In this document: one piece after another, positions 20,151 to 30,300 of the stretch | Layout of the letters: each line of letters starts with the position of its first letter | How positions within the stretch are numbered: position 1 is the first letter of the stretch | Assembly: GCA_001769385.1 (NCBI GenBank) | Contig: MEPB01000019.1 | Coordinates: forward strand, 124,001-188,000 | DNA length: 64,000 nt | Reading direction: 5' to 3' | Origin: Bacteroidetes bacterium RIFCSPLOWO2_12_FULL_35_15 | GTDB lineage: Bacteria > Bacteroidota > Bacteroidia > 2-12-FULL-35-15 | Made by a program: the position numbers and the translations under genes | The notes under the pieces: model-generated | The model's input: only the letters and a program-made list of their open reading frames with translations | What the model was told of the DNA's origin: nothing | The model's database searches: none

Positions 20151-20768
20151 TCAAATACGATTCTTTCTTTTCTTCAGTTCAAGATTTAGCCGGACATCTA
20201 TAGAAATTAAATGGCGGTAATAGTCTTCTGCCTCAAATGATCCTAATATAGGTCTGTAAAAAGCAGCAACAGTAATTGTCCTGTTAAATAGATATTCAAC
20301 ACCAAAGGTACCTCCTAAAGTATTAACAGTTTTTTTAATCTTAGGCAAATGAGCTGTATAATCAATGTATTGAAAATTATAGTTAGTGAAATTTAATCCA
20401 AAAATTCCGCCAAAAGAATGATAAATAGGTCGATGATACACTAATTCTGCATATTTTGAGCCGATGCTCGTTTTAGTGCCTTCTGCTGAATAATCAATGA
20501 TGCCTATCGGGGAGGATAGATCTTCAGTTGTACCGCAATTTAAAGAAATTTTATTTTTATCTTTTTGATAATACGCAGCGATCCCAAGTCCAAAAAAGCC
20601 GGATTTGTTTTTATTTACGTTTTGTTTATAATCAAAATAATTATAAAAATTTACCCACGGAAACGAAAATGTAATACCAGCCGATTTGGTGCTATCCTTA
20701 GGTAATGGCTGTCCTTGAGTAGAAAGAGTGAAAAAAAACGAAAAAAAAACGAAAAAAAATGTCTTCAT
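20151..20768 (-). CDS. Secreted protein of unknown function, probable outer-membrane beta-barrel
   Basis: The N-terminus is a signal peptide (MKTFFFVFFSFFFTLSTQGQ). The remaining 185 residues alternate polar and aromatic residues (KYAELVYHRPIYHSFGGIFGLNF, FGVEYLFNRTITVAAFYRPIL), as in small beta-barrels. The C-terminus is basic (ELKKRKNRI). No named family recognised. Confidence 0.7.
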   Translation of the reverse strand: MKTFFFVFFSFFFTLSTQGQPLPKDSTKSAGITFSFPWVNFYNYFDYKQNVNKNKSGFFGLGIAAYYQKDKNKISLNCGTTEDLSSPIGIIDYSAEGTKTSIGSKYAELVYHRPIYHSFGGIFGLNFTNYNFQYIDYTAHLPKIKKTVNTLGGTFGVEYLFNRTITVAAFYRPILGSFEAEDYYRHLISIDVRLNLELKKRKNRI

Positions 20769-20887
20769 AAAACGAAATCAACAACATAAAACCGTTTGAC
20801 CAAATTAGGTAAATTTTTAAATATATAGAACGAACATTTTTTAGAAATATTTTTATATTTTAAAAACTTTTTATTATACATTAAAGG

Positions 20888-20920
20888 AAAAACCATTGTT
20901 TAATAAGACAATGGTTTTTT
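20888..20920 (-). terminator. Terminator after the 606-residue NMO-like gene
   Basis: Stem AAAAACCATTG / CAATGGTTTTT with a ten-base loop and T-rich tails on both strands, 37 bases beyond the stop of the minus-strand gene at 20957. Confidence 0.75.
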
Positions 20921-20956
20921 TATGTGTTTAAAGTAATCCTATGTGTGAAAATCTGA

Positions 20957-22777
20957 TTATTTGTGTACGGCAGCCATTTCTGGAATAACAAGATTTTTTA
21001 AGGCAAGTTCTATATTGGTAAGTTCTTCTTTCATTGCAGAGATTTTACGCTCTGTTTCTAATTTTATGGAGGGGATCAGATTCTTGTAGTAGTCAATTCC
21101 TTCCAGTAAATTAGATTTAAAGTTCTGTAAATAGCGTGATTGTTTTTCTGAAAATGTATCAAAGCTTTTCTCAATTTCTTTCTTTAAATATTCAGCATAT
21201 AATACCAATTCATTTACAAACATATAAGGTCGCGGAACAGAATTAAGAATATTTGTTCGCCCGTATATATGTTCTACCATTTCGCGAAGTGAATGAATGC
21301 CTGAAAAATAAGCAAGGTTTGGTCCGGGACATATACTTGTAGCTGTAAGATTATGGGGAACCGGAATGTTGTTTTTTACTAATACCGGTGCCGCTAATCC
21401 TTCGCACAAACAATCTTTTACAACAATAGCATCAAATTCTTTCTGATACTCTGCAGGCGAAAGATTTTTTTCTTTTAACTGTTTTATTTTTAAATGCTGG
21501 TATTCGCGGGATGAGCCACAAATCGGTTTATTACTGAATTCAGTATTAAATGCCAAAAAAGTTTTATAACAGGCACTACCGGGTCTTCCTTTTTCAATTC
21601 TTTCAATACGTTGTTTTTCGGCTGAACTTTTTCTGAAATTATTAAACGGAATTCCAAGCGGTGAAGCGTAGCTTAAATAATAATCTTCTTTTTTTGCAAC
21701 AGACAATTGGTTTAATGTTTCATTATCTACATTGGTTACTTCAGGAACAAGTAAAAACGGACTTCCCCAACCGGTCCCATCCACCTCATAATATTCCATC
21801 AGAAATTTGTTTTCATTGGCAGTACCAATTCCTCCCTGCACAGTGATCTTCAGTTTTGGTAATTGAACAAAGGATTCATGACCTTTAACAATAAGTGCAT
21901 TGTTGCACATGCTAAAAAGTTCCTCAACAATTTCCGGTTTTTTATTCTTGAATTCTTCTAATATTGGTCCAAGTAAAATACCGTCAGTAGCAAATGCATG
22001 TCCTCCGCAATTTAAGCCCGATTCAACTCTGAATTCAGAGATCCAAAGTCCTTTTTTTGCGAAGAATTTTCCTTGTATTAAAGCAGAACGATAATCGCTA
22101 ACTTTTAGGATGATTTTCTTTTTCAAGTTTCCGTTTTCGTCCGGAAAAAAATCTTTGAATGATTCGCAATAGGTGTAAAGTCGTGGATTTAATCCGGCAG
22201 AAAAAACAACTGAAGACGATAGGTCACTTAAGGCAAAGCCTCTTAGAGCAGCCATTGCATCAGCATATTCTACCGGTAAAAGCGTACCGTCTTTGGCGAA
22301 ATTCATCCGGTCGCATTTGGTCATGATGTTAACATCTATGGAGCCTGCAACTATTTTTTCACGTAATTTTTGTTGTACTAATTCTTTTGCAGCGCCTTCT
22401 TCCATTTTTGTCATCTCCAAATACAACAACTTTAACGAAGAATCGTCTGGCAGCATTTCAAAATATTTTACAATCTCATTTCCTTCTACAAATGCCTCAG
22501 CTTTTAATCTTTTGGTTTGTTTTGCAACAATCTTATTTAAAAGATTCAGATAAGCTGTAATTCGTTTTGCACGATGGTCAATGTCCTCATGAGGAATTGC
22601 AATGTACTCTTCTTCCTCTTGTTCACAATAGAATTTACGCATTTGCTCTACAAGAATGTCTTCAATAATTGAAACAACTGAGGAAATTCCGAAACGAGCA
22701 ACTTTTAATGGGGTGTCAATTGTATATGCCAGGCCCATTACAGGAATGTGAAATGTATGATGTTCTGATTTTGTCAT
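20957..22777 (-). CDS. Divergent nitronate-monooxygenase-like flavoprotein, function unknown
   Basis: A 606-residue cytoplasmic protein without signal or membrane segment. Two segments resemble the FMN-binding TIM barrel of nitronate monooxygenases/2-nitropropane dioxygenases: ESGLNCGGHAFATDG (compare EGxEAGGHxG, which carries the catalytic histidine) and VQGGIGTANENKFL followed by GTGWGSPFLLVPE (compare GxxxGTRFLxTxE). An extra roughly 200-residue C-terminal part is cysteine-containing and ends in a helical region. Substrate unknown. Its promoter region, shared with the divergent DUF302 gene, holds two perfect palindromes. Confidence 0.6.
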   Translation of the reverse strand: MTKSEHHTFHIPVMGLAYTIDTPLKVARFGISSVVSIIEDILVEQMRKFYCEQEEEEYIAIPHEDIDHRAKRITAYLNLLNKIVAKQTKRLKAEAFVEGNEIVKYFEMLPDDSSLKLLYLEMTKMEEGAAKELVQQKLREKIVAGSIDVNIMTKCDRMNFAKDGTLLPVEYADAMAALRGFALSDLSSSVVFSAGLNPRLYTYCESFKDFFPDENGNLKKKIILKVSDYRSALIQGKFFAKKGLWISEFRVESGLNCGGHAFATDGILLGPILEEFKNKKPEIVEELFSMCNNALIVKGHESFVQLPKLKITVQGGIGTANENKFLMEYYEVDGTGWGSPFLLVPEVTNVDNETLNQLSVAKKEDYYLSYASPLGIPFNNFRKSSAEKQRIERIEKGRPGSACYKTFLAFNTEFSNKPICGSSREYQHLKIKQLKEKNLSPAEYQKEFDAIVVKDCLCEGLAAPVLVKNNIPVPHNLTATSICPGPNLAYFSGIHSLREMVEHIYGRTNILNSVPRPYMFVNELVLYAEYLKKEIEKSFDTFSEKQSRYLQNFKSNLLEGIDYYKNLIPSIKLETERKISAMKEELTNIELALKNLVIPEMAAVHK

Positions 22778-22831
22778 TATTAATTTTTTTTTCTAAAAAT
22801 CTGCGAAAATCTTCAATTAGTGTGAAATCAA

Positions 22832-22873
22832 ATTTGAGTTCTAAAACTCAAATCATTTATGATAAATATCATA
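22832..22873. promoter_or_regulatory. Two adjacent palindromes in a divergent promoter region (candidate operators)
   Basis: ATTTGAGTT-CTAA-AACTCAAAT (22832-22853) and TATGATA-AA-TATCATA (22858-22873) are both perfect and only four bases apart. They lie between the divergently transcribed NMO-like gene (start 22777) and DUF302 gene (start 22982). No T run follows, so operator sites are more likely than terminators. The regulator is unknown. Confidence 0.5.
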
Positions 22874-22981
22874 TTTTTTGTAAGTCAATTATCACAATTT
22901 TGAACTGAATACAAATTGCCTTCGCCTGATTTTTATGTAAATCGAATACTAAGGTACGAAATAATTTTAAAATAGTATAAA

Positions 22982-23374
22982 ATGAACTATCATTTCTCTA
23001 AAATCTTGAATTCTGATTTTGATACTGCTATTGCAAAAATTACTGATGAATTAAAGAAAGAAGGCTTTGGAATAGTTACAGATATTGATATGAAGGAAAC
23101 ATTAAAGAAAAAAATTGATGTTGATTTCAGGAAATATAGAATACTTGGGGCCTGTAACCCAAAATATGCTTATCAGGCACTTTTGCTTGAAGATAAAGTT
23201 GGAACGATGTTACCATGTAATGTGGTGGTCCAGGAACTTACGGATGGTCGTATTGAAGTTAGTGCAGTTGATCCTTTAGCTTCCATGATTGCAATTGAAA
23301 ATGAGAAACTTATCCCATTGGCAAAGGAAATTAGAGAAAAATTACAAAGAGTAATTGAAAATTTTAGAAATTAA
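22982..23374 (+). CDS. DUF302 domain protein
   Basis: A 130-residue cytoplasmic protein covering one DUF302 domain (PF03625): FDTAIAKITDELKKEGFGIVTDID, then YRILGACNPKYAYQALLLEDKVGTMLPCNVVVQE. These are the family's conserved ACNP and LPCNV motifs. The biochemical role of DUF302 is not established; some members are linked to metal or redox stress. It ends 27 bases before the molybdenum hydroxylase gene and may be co-transcribed with it. Confidence 0.85.
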   Translation: MNYHFSKILNSDFDTAIAKITDELKKEGFGIVTDIDMKETLKKKIDVDFRKYRILGACNPKYAYQALLLEDKVGTMLPCNVVVQELTDGRIEVSAVDPLASMIAIENEKLIPLAKEIREKLQRVIENFRN

Positions 23375-23401
23375 AGCGCAAAAGCGGGTTAGAAAATTCG
23401 A

Positions 23402-26215
23402 ATGAAACAAATTAAATTAAAAATAAACGGCAAACAATACGATCTTTTGGTGAATAACCATGAGATGCTTTCGAGTGTGATTCGCGAAAAAGCTGGTTTG
23501 ACCGGAACAAAAGTTGGATGTGAACAAGGAAGTTGTGGTGCATGTACAGTATTGGTAAATAGAGAACCTGTATTGAGTTGCATTACTCCGGCTTTGCGTT
23601 TTGACAATGCAGAGATTACCACTATAGAAGGTGTTACTAAAGGTGGAGCGTTACACAAATTACAGGAAAAATTTGTTGAAAAAGGAGCCATTCAATGTGG
23701 ATTTTGTACTCCCGGTATGGTAATGACTTCGTTAAGCCTTATCCCTGCGCTTAATAAAAAAGAGGGTGCAGAGTCAATGATACATCAAATTAAAGATGGT
23801 TTGTCAGGAAATTTATGCAGATGCACCGGCTATAAAAAAATTATTGAAGCTGTTGCTGAATATGCTTTGGAATCATCTGATCTGATTTCAAAAAAAGATG
23901 AAAAAAAATCGAACCCTATTTCTGGTGCAGTCGGAGTCGGCAGACCATATATAGAGGCAGAAAAAAAAGTAAAGGGTACAGCAGATTATGCAGATGATAT
24001 TCAAACGAAAAATGCTTTGCATTGTAAGTTTTTACGTAGTATATATCCGCATGCAAAAATTGAAAGCATAGATACTTCCGAAGCAATGAAGTTGGATGGA
24101 GTGCATTACATTGCAACAGGAAAAGAATTACCGGTAAAATTTGGTGTGCTTCCAATTTCTCAGGATGAAACTGCAATTGCAATTGATAAGGTGCGTTACA
24201 TTGGTGAAATTGTTGCTGCTGTTGCTGCTGATAACGAAGAGATTGCGGCCTCAGCATGTAAGCTCATCAAAGTCAGCTATAAACGCATCAAAGAATTTTT
24301 ACAGATTGAAGATTCATTGAATGATGTTGGTGAAAATGAAAAAATTCATGAGTATGGAAAGTTCAATAATAACATTCATAAAAAAGCAGAACTGCGTTTT
24401 GGTGACCAACAGCAAGGATTGAAAGATGCGGATGTTACAACAAAAATGTCGTTTGAGTTCGAAGGCATCAATCATGGATTTACTGAACCACATGCGGCAA
24501 CAGCTTTTTGGGATGAAAACGGTTTAACAATTACTACTGCAACACAAGTTCCTCATTATTTGCATCGTGCACTGGCTAAAGTTATGGAAGTTCCATTGAG
24601 TCGTGTTCGTGTAATAAAACCCTATGTTGGCGGTGGTTTTGGCGGCAAGAGCGATCCTTTCCCACATGAAATGATTATTTCGCACATTGCACGTAAAACC
24701 GGCAGACCTGTTCGTGTTCGATTGTCACGCGAAGAAGTTTTTCTGACAAATCATGGAAGACATCCTTCGAAAATGACTGTAGAAATGGGCATTTCAAATG
24801 ATGGGTTCATGCAAGTGTTGGATGCTGATGTTGCTATCGATGGTGGTGCTTACGGAAGTTTTGGTGTGGTTACATCCTATTACAATGGGGTACTATTACA
24901 AGCACCTTATAAATTAGATAATTTCGGATTTCGCACGTATCGTGTTTACACAAATAAACCGCAATGTGGTGCCATGCGTGGGCACGGAGCCGTTAATTCC
25001 CGTTTTGCCGTGGAGTCGATCATTGATGATCTGGCACATAAAATTAAAATGGATCCCTGCGAATTAAGGATGAAAAATTTCCTTGATTCCAATACATTGA
25101 CTGTTGGGCATTATCGCATTACTTCAAATGGAAGTCGTGAATCATTGCAAAAAGTAATGGATCAATCCGAATGGAAAAAACGCATCGGAAAATTAAAAAC
25201 AGGAAGTGGACTTGGCGTTGGTTGTGGCTTTTTTATCAGCGGAAGCGCACTGCCAATTCACTGGAATGAATTACCACAATCTGTTGTTCATTTAAAACTT
25301 GATTTTGACGGACGGGTGTTGATCACATCGGGTGCAAGTGATATCGGACAAGGCAGTGATACGATGCTTGCAATAATTGTTTCAGAAGTATTAGGCCTTG
25401 GAATGGATAAATTAGTTGTGCTTGGCGCAGATACATTATTAACTCCTGTTGATTTTGGAAGTTATTCAAGTCGTGTAACATTTATGGCTGGTAATGCGGC
25501 AAAAGATGCAGCTGAAAATCTTAAAAAAGAAATCATAGCATCAATCGTAAAACAAAAGGACGTTGCAGCAGAAGAACTTAATTTTTCTGATAGCCGCGTA
25601 GTTAGTAATGATAAAAAAGTGGATCTGTCCTGGATGGAAGTGGTTGATATTTTAACCGCAAATCGGGGAGCTGTTTCTGTTAGTGGAAAATATATTTCTC
25701 CCAAATTAGGAGGTGATTTCAAAGGTGCCGGAGCAGGATTAAGTCCTTCTTATACATTCGGTGCCTGTGTAGCTGAGGTGAATGTAGATACTGAAACCGG
25801 TCATGTAAAAGTATTGAATGTTTGGGGAGCACATGATTGTGGAAAAGCAATTAATCCCCTTGCAGTGGAAGGGCAGCTGGAAGGTTCTTGGCATATGGGA
25901 ATAGGACAGGCAATGAGCGAACAAATGAAATATTATAATGGATTATTAGTGAATAATAATTTCCTTGATTATAAAATTCCAACTTCGTTAGATACTCCCG
26001 ATATCCATGCAAACATTATTGAAACGAATGATCCGGAAGGTCCATTTGGAGCTAAAGAAGCAGGTGAAGGTGCAATACATCCTGTGATTCCGGCTATTGC
26101 AAATGCAGTATTCAATGCCGTAGGAGTACGTATCACCAAATTGCCGATAAGTGCAGAAGATGTATTGAAACAAATGAAAGAGAATAAACTATTTAAAGAA
26201 AAAAGTATCGCATAA
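23402..26215 (+). CDS. Xanthine dehydrogenase-family hydroxylase: fused 2Fe-2S and molybdopterin subunits
   Basis: Residues 1-160 form the small subunit with a plant-type 2Fe-2S site (VGCEQGSCGACTVL ... C) and a second 2Fe-2S site (QCGFCTPGMVM ... GNLCRCTGYKKI). Residues 175-937 form the large subunit with GGGFGGKSDPFPHE, MRGHGAVNSRF, GQGSDT and FGAKEAGEGAIHP, the last holding the active-site glutamate. Members of this family are Mo-dependent hydroxylases or, in the Hcr branch, reductive dehydroxylases of 4-hydroxybenzoyl-CoA. The fusion of the small and large chains is unlike the three-chain Thauera Hcr enzyme. The FAD subunit follows after the stop with no gap. Substrate not determinable; an Hcr-like role is inferred from the next gene. 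Confidence 0.88.
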   Translation: MKQIKLKINGKQYDLLVNNHEMLSSVIREKAGLTGTKVGCEQGSCGACTVLVNREPVLSCITPALRFDNAEITTIEGVTKGGALHKLQEKFVEKGAIQCGFCTPGMVMTSLSLIPALNKKEGAESMIHQIKDGLSGNLCRCTGYKKIIEAVAEYALESSDLISKKDEKKSNPISGAVGVGRPYIEAEKKVKGTADYADDIQTKNALHCKFLRSIYPHAKIESIDTSEAMKLDGVHYIATGKELPVKFGVLPISQDETAIAIDKVRYIGEIVAAVAADNEEIAASACKLIKVSYKRIKEFLQIEDSLNDVGENEKIHEYGKFNNNIHKKAELRFGDQQQGLKDADVTTKMSFEFEGINHGFTEPHAATAFWDENGLTITTATQVPHYLHRALAKVMEVPLSRVRVIKPYVGGGFGGKSDPFPHEMIISHIARKTGRPVRVRLSREEVFLTNHGRHPSKMTVEMGISNDGFMQVLDADVAIDGGAYGSFGVVTSYYNGVLLQAPYKLDNFGFRTYRVYTNKPQCGAMRGHGAVNSRFAVESIIDDLAHKIKMDPCELRMKNFLDSNTLTVGHYRITSNGSRESLQKVMDQSEWKKRIGKLKTGSGLGVGCGFFISGSALPIHWNELPQSVVHLKLDFDGRVLITSGASDIGQGSDTMLAIIVSEVLGLGMDKLVVLGADTLLTPVDFGSYSSRVTFMAGNAAKDAAENLKKEIIASIVKQKDVAAEELNFSDSRVVSNDKKVDLSWMEVVDILTANRGAVSVSGKYISPKLGGDFKGAGAGLSPSYTFGACVAEVNVDTETGHVKVLNVWGAHDCGKAINPLAVEGQLEGSWHMGIGQAMSEQMKYYNGLLVNNNFLDYKIPTSLDTPDIHANIIETNDPEGPFGAKEAGEGAIHPVIPAIANAVFNAVGVRITKLPISAEDVLKQMKENKLFKEKSIA

Positions 26216-27145
26216 ATGATAATAGAAAAATTATATCTCAAAGCGAAAACGATTGAACAAGCTATTTATGAGGCCAATGAGCATGTAGATAGTTTTAGAT
26301 ATATCGCTGGAGGAACAGATGTATTAGTAAACAAATTTCAAGGGAATGAAGAATCAAGTTATCTGATAGACATCTCAGGAATTGAGGAATTGAAAAATAC
26401 TTTTCTTATCGGAAACTCCCTTGCTATTGGAGCATTGGTTCGTCTGGATGATTTGAAAAAAAACAAGCACATCCTTCAGCATTTTCCTGTTTTGCTTGAA
26501 GCAGCTCATTCTGTTGCTTCTCCAATGATTCGTAAAACAGCAACACTTGGAGGGAATTTGCTTTGTGAGAACCGTTGTTCTTTTTATAATCAAAGTGAAT
26601 GGTGGAGAGAAGCTGTTGGTTATTGTTTAAAATGTGATGGCGAGATTTGCATTGCAACAGGTGGAAAGAAAAATTGTTTTTCGAAATTTGTTTCAGATAC
26701 TGCTGTTGCTTTGATAAGTATGAATGCAAGTATTGAAGTGATAGAAAATAGTTCACCATCCATTGTTCCCCTCGAAAGTATTTATACCGGGGATGGTGTA
26801 AATCCACGCAAGTTCAATAAAACAGCAATCATTAAATCCATTCATATTCCTATCAATGAAGGATTCAAATCTGTTTACAAAAAATTACGTCAGCGCGAAA
26901 GTTTAGAATTCAGTTCCCTTACAACTGCTGTAACATTAAATAAAGCTGGGAAAATAAAAATTGTTTTAGGTGGTGTTGATCCTAAACCTGTTGTTGTTGA
27001 AGGAACAACGAAAGATGATAAAAATGAACTAATTAAGCAAGCTGTAAAAATGGCTCGTATTGTCGATAATGATGTGTATTCAAGAGAATACAGAAAAGAA
27101 ATGATCAGCGTGTATTTAAATAGAAGTTTTGAAGAATTAAACTGA
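26216..27145 (+). CDS. FAD-binding subunit of molybdenum hydroxylase, 4-hydroxybenzoyl-CoA reductase beta-like
   Basis: CoxM/HcrB-type FAD subunit of 309 residues. FAD-binding motifs are IAGGTDVLVNK (about residues 31-41) and TLGGNLLCENRC (about 111). Four cysteines (CENRC, GYC, CDGEIC region) are arranged as in the HcrB insertion that carries an additional [4Fe-4S] cluster; ordinary xanthine dehydrogenase FAD domains lack it. The motif YNQSEWWR is also typical of HcrB. The gene abuts the catalytic subunit. A low-potential electron path from ferredoxin through this cluster is inferred. Confidence 0.82.
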   Translation: MIIEKLYLKAKTIEQAIYEANEHVDSFRYIAGGTDVLVNKFQGNEESSYLIDISGIEELKNTFLIGNSLAIGALVRLDDLKKNKHILQHFPVLLEAAHSVASPMIRKTATLGGNLLCENRCSFYNQSEWWREAVGYCLKCDGEICIATGGKKNCFSKFVSDTAVALISMNASIEVIENSSPSIVPLESIYTGDGVNPRKFNKTAIIKSIHIPINEGFKSVYKKLRQRESLEFSSLTTAVTLNKAGKIKIVLGGVDPKPVVVEGTTKDDKNELIKQAVKMARIVDNDVYSREYRKEMISVYLNRSFEELN

Positions 27146-27322
27146 TTTCGGATTTCGAATTCAATCACGGATTTAATAAAAATTTAATTTAACATTTCAA
27201 ATAAAGATAGAAAATCCAAGGATATGTATATAAAGGATTTCTCTTTTTTGTCTAAAAAATAAAATAAAGAATTTAGTGTCTTAGCGCCTTTTTTGGCAAA
27301 ATATTTTTAAAGTAAAATTAGT

Positions 27323-30300
27323 ATGAAGAATAAAACAAAGATTATGGATGGCAATGAAGCTGCGGCTTACATTGCTTACAAGACAAGCGAAGTATGTGCG
27401 ATCTATCCTATTACACCCTCTTCAACCATGGGCGAATTCTGTGATGAATGGTCAGCCGATGGACAGAAAAATGTTTTTGGTGAAATACCACGGATAATGG
27501 AAATGCAAAGTGAAGCGGGTGCTGCAGGTGCTATTCATGGTGCATTACAAGGCGGGGCATTGGCATCAACTTTTACATGTTCGCAAGGGTTATTATTGAT
27601 GATCCCCAATATGTATAAAATTGCCGGAGAGCTAACGCCTACTGTTTTTCATATTGCTGCTCGTACATTAGCAACTCATGCTCTTTCTATTTTTGGTGAT
27701 CATTCCGATGTGATGTCGGTTCGTCAAACAGGCTGGGGGATGCTCTTTGGGCGTAATGCACAGGAAGCTATGGATATGGCAATGATCGCGCAAGCAGCAA
27801 CACTCCGTTCAAAAGTTCCTTTCCTCAATATTTTCGATGGCTTTCGAACTTCACATGAATTGATGAAAGTAGAGGTGATACCTGATGAAGTGATCTTAAA
27901 AATGATTGATGAAGGTGATCTGCTTACCTTGCGTAGTCGAGCCATGTCAACAGAAAAGCCATCTATCAGAGGAACAGCTCAAAATCCGGATGTGTTTTTT
28001 CAAGGCCGTGAAGCATCAAATAAATATTATTTGAATGTTCCGATTGCTGTAAATGATGCAATGAAACGGTTCGCAGAACTAACAGGAAGAGCTTATAAAC
28101 TCTATGAATACTTCGGGCATGAAAATCCAGATCGCATTATTGTTATAATGGGATCCGGAGCAAATACGGTTCATGAAATGATTGACGATATGAACACAAA
28201 AGGAGAAAAAGTGGGTTATATTTATGTTCGATTATATCGTCCGCTTGATGCCAAAGCATTTGTAAATGCAATTCCAAAATCAGTAAAAAAAATCGCTGTA
28301 CTTGATCGTTGTAAAGAACCGGGAAGTGTTGGCGAACCACTTTATCAGGATGTTGTTTCGGCAATTGCTGAAGAATGGACCGGTGAGAAATTGAAAATCA
28401 TTGGTGGCCGTTATGGTCTTGCTTCCAAAGAATTTACCCCTGCAATGGTAAAAGCTGTTTTTGATGAATTGAATGTGGTGGTTTCAAAAAAACATTTTAC
28501 AGTTGGTATCGAGGATGATATCACACATTTAAGTTTGGATTATGACAAAAAATTCTCATTGGAAAAGCAGCATTTGTTCCGGGGGTTATTTTTTGGATTA
28601 GGAGCAGATGGAACCGTAAGTGCCAACAAAAATTCAATCAAAATTATTGGTGATACAACTGATTATTATGTGCAAGGATACTTTGTTTACGATTCAAAAA
28701 AATCGGGTTCACTTACAGTGTCACATTTGCGTTTCGGAAAAAAACCTATTCTCTCTACCTATTTAGTAAGTTCAGCAAATTTTATTGCATGTCATCAATT
28801 TAATTTCATAAATAAATATGATATTCTAAAGACTGCAGAACAAGGAGCTACATTCTTATTAAATACTCCATTTGAAAAAGAAGAAGTTTGGAAAAAACTT
28901 CCCAAAAAAATTCAGGAAGAAATCATTAATAAAAAAATTAATTTTTATGTTATTGATGCTTCCAAAGTTGCACGTGAAGCAGGAATGGGCTCAAGAGTAA
29001 ATACTATTTTACAAACTTGTTTTTTCGCAATTGCAGGCATACTTACAAAAGAAGAAGCCATCAAACGAATCAAAGATGCTATTCAAAAAACATATTCTGA
29101 TAAAGGCGAAAAAGTAGTCTTGAAAAATTTTGAAGCCGTTGATAAAGCAATTGAAAATCTTCACCAGATTGATTACTCAAAATATAAAACAGGAATCATT
29201 GAAAGTGAAAAAATGGTTGCAGATAATGCACCTGCATTTGTTAAAAATGTGTTAGCGAAAATTATGTCTTTCGAAGGCGATGAATTACCTGTGAGTGCTT
29301 TTCCGATTGATGGTACCTATCCGGTAGCAACAACCCAATGGGAAAAAAGAAACATTGCTGATAAAGTTCCTTCCTGGGATGCTGAATTATGTTCTCAATG
29401 CGGAAAATGTTTCTTGATTTGTCCGCATGCTGCGATACGATGTAAAGTGTATGAAAAAGATAAATTATCAAAAGCTCCTGGAGATTTCAAACATATTGCG
29501 CCAATCGGAAAAGAATTTGTGAAAGAGAACGAAGCATATACATTACAGGTTGCTGTTGAAGATTGTACAGGTTGCAATTTATGTGTTGAATATTGTCCGA
29601 TTGAAAGCAAAACAGAGCCCGGGCATAAAGCAATCAATATGGTTGCTCAACTTCCAATTAAAGAAAAGGAAATAGAGAATTGGAATTTCTTTTTATCACT
29701 TCCTGAAATTGATCGTTCCCGTGTGAATAAAAATACAGTGAAAGGAACACAATTATTGCAACCATTGTTTGAATTCTCCGGAGCATGTTCCGGTTGTGGC
29801 GAAACACCCTATGTAAAATTATTATCACAATTATATGGCGATAAAATGGTGGTTGCTAATGCAACCGGATGCTCTTCCATTTATGGCGGTAATTTGCCAA
29901 GTACTCCATGGGCTACAAATAACGAGGGTTGTGGGCCGGCTTGGGCAAATTCATTGTTTGAGGATAATGCAGAATTCGGACTCGGAATAAAAATGGCGTA
30001 TGATAAAAAAGCGGATATTGCAAAAACACTTTTAAATAGCATCCGCGATATTATTGGTGAAAGTTTTGTTGAGGAAATTTTAAATGCTGACCAAACTACA
30101 GAAGACGGAATACGTAAACAACGTGAAAAAATAAAAGTCATTCGTCAGCGCATCGCTCCATTCAGCAATTTTGCAATGAAACAATTAACACTCCTCGCTG
30201 ACCATTTAGTAAAAAAATCGCATTGGATCATTGGTGGTGATGGATGGGCTTATGATATTGGTTTTGGTGGATTGGATCATGTTCTTTCTACCGGAGAAAA

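Noticed and set aside
27212-27240. Possible terminator between the FAD subunit gene and nifJ
   Set aside because: Only a six-base stem AAATCC/GGATTT with a 17-base loop; too weak to claim.
27270-27302. TTAGTGTCTTAGCGCC wording before nifJ resembling CTTTGCG-type tandem repeats of Bacteroidota
   Set aside because: Too short and degenerate to call a repeat copy.
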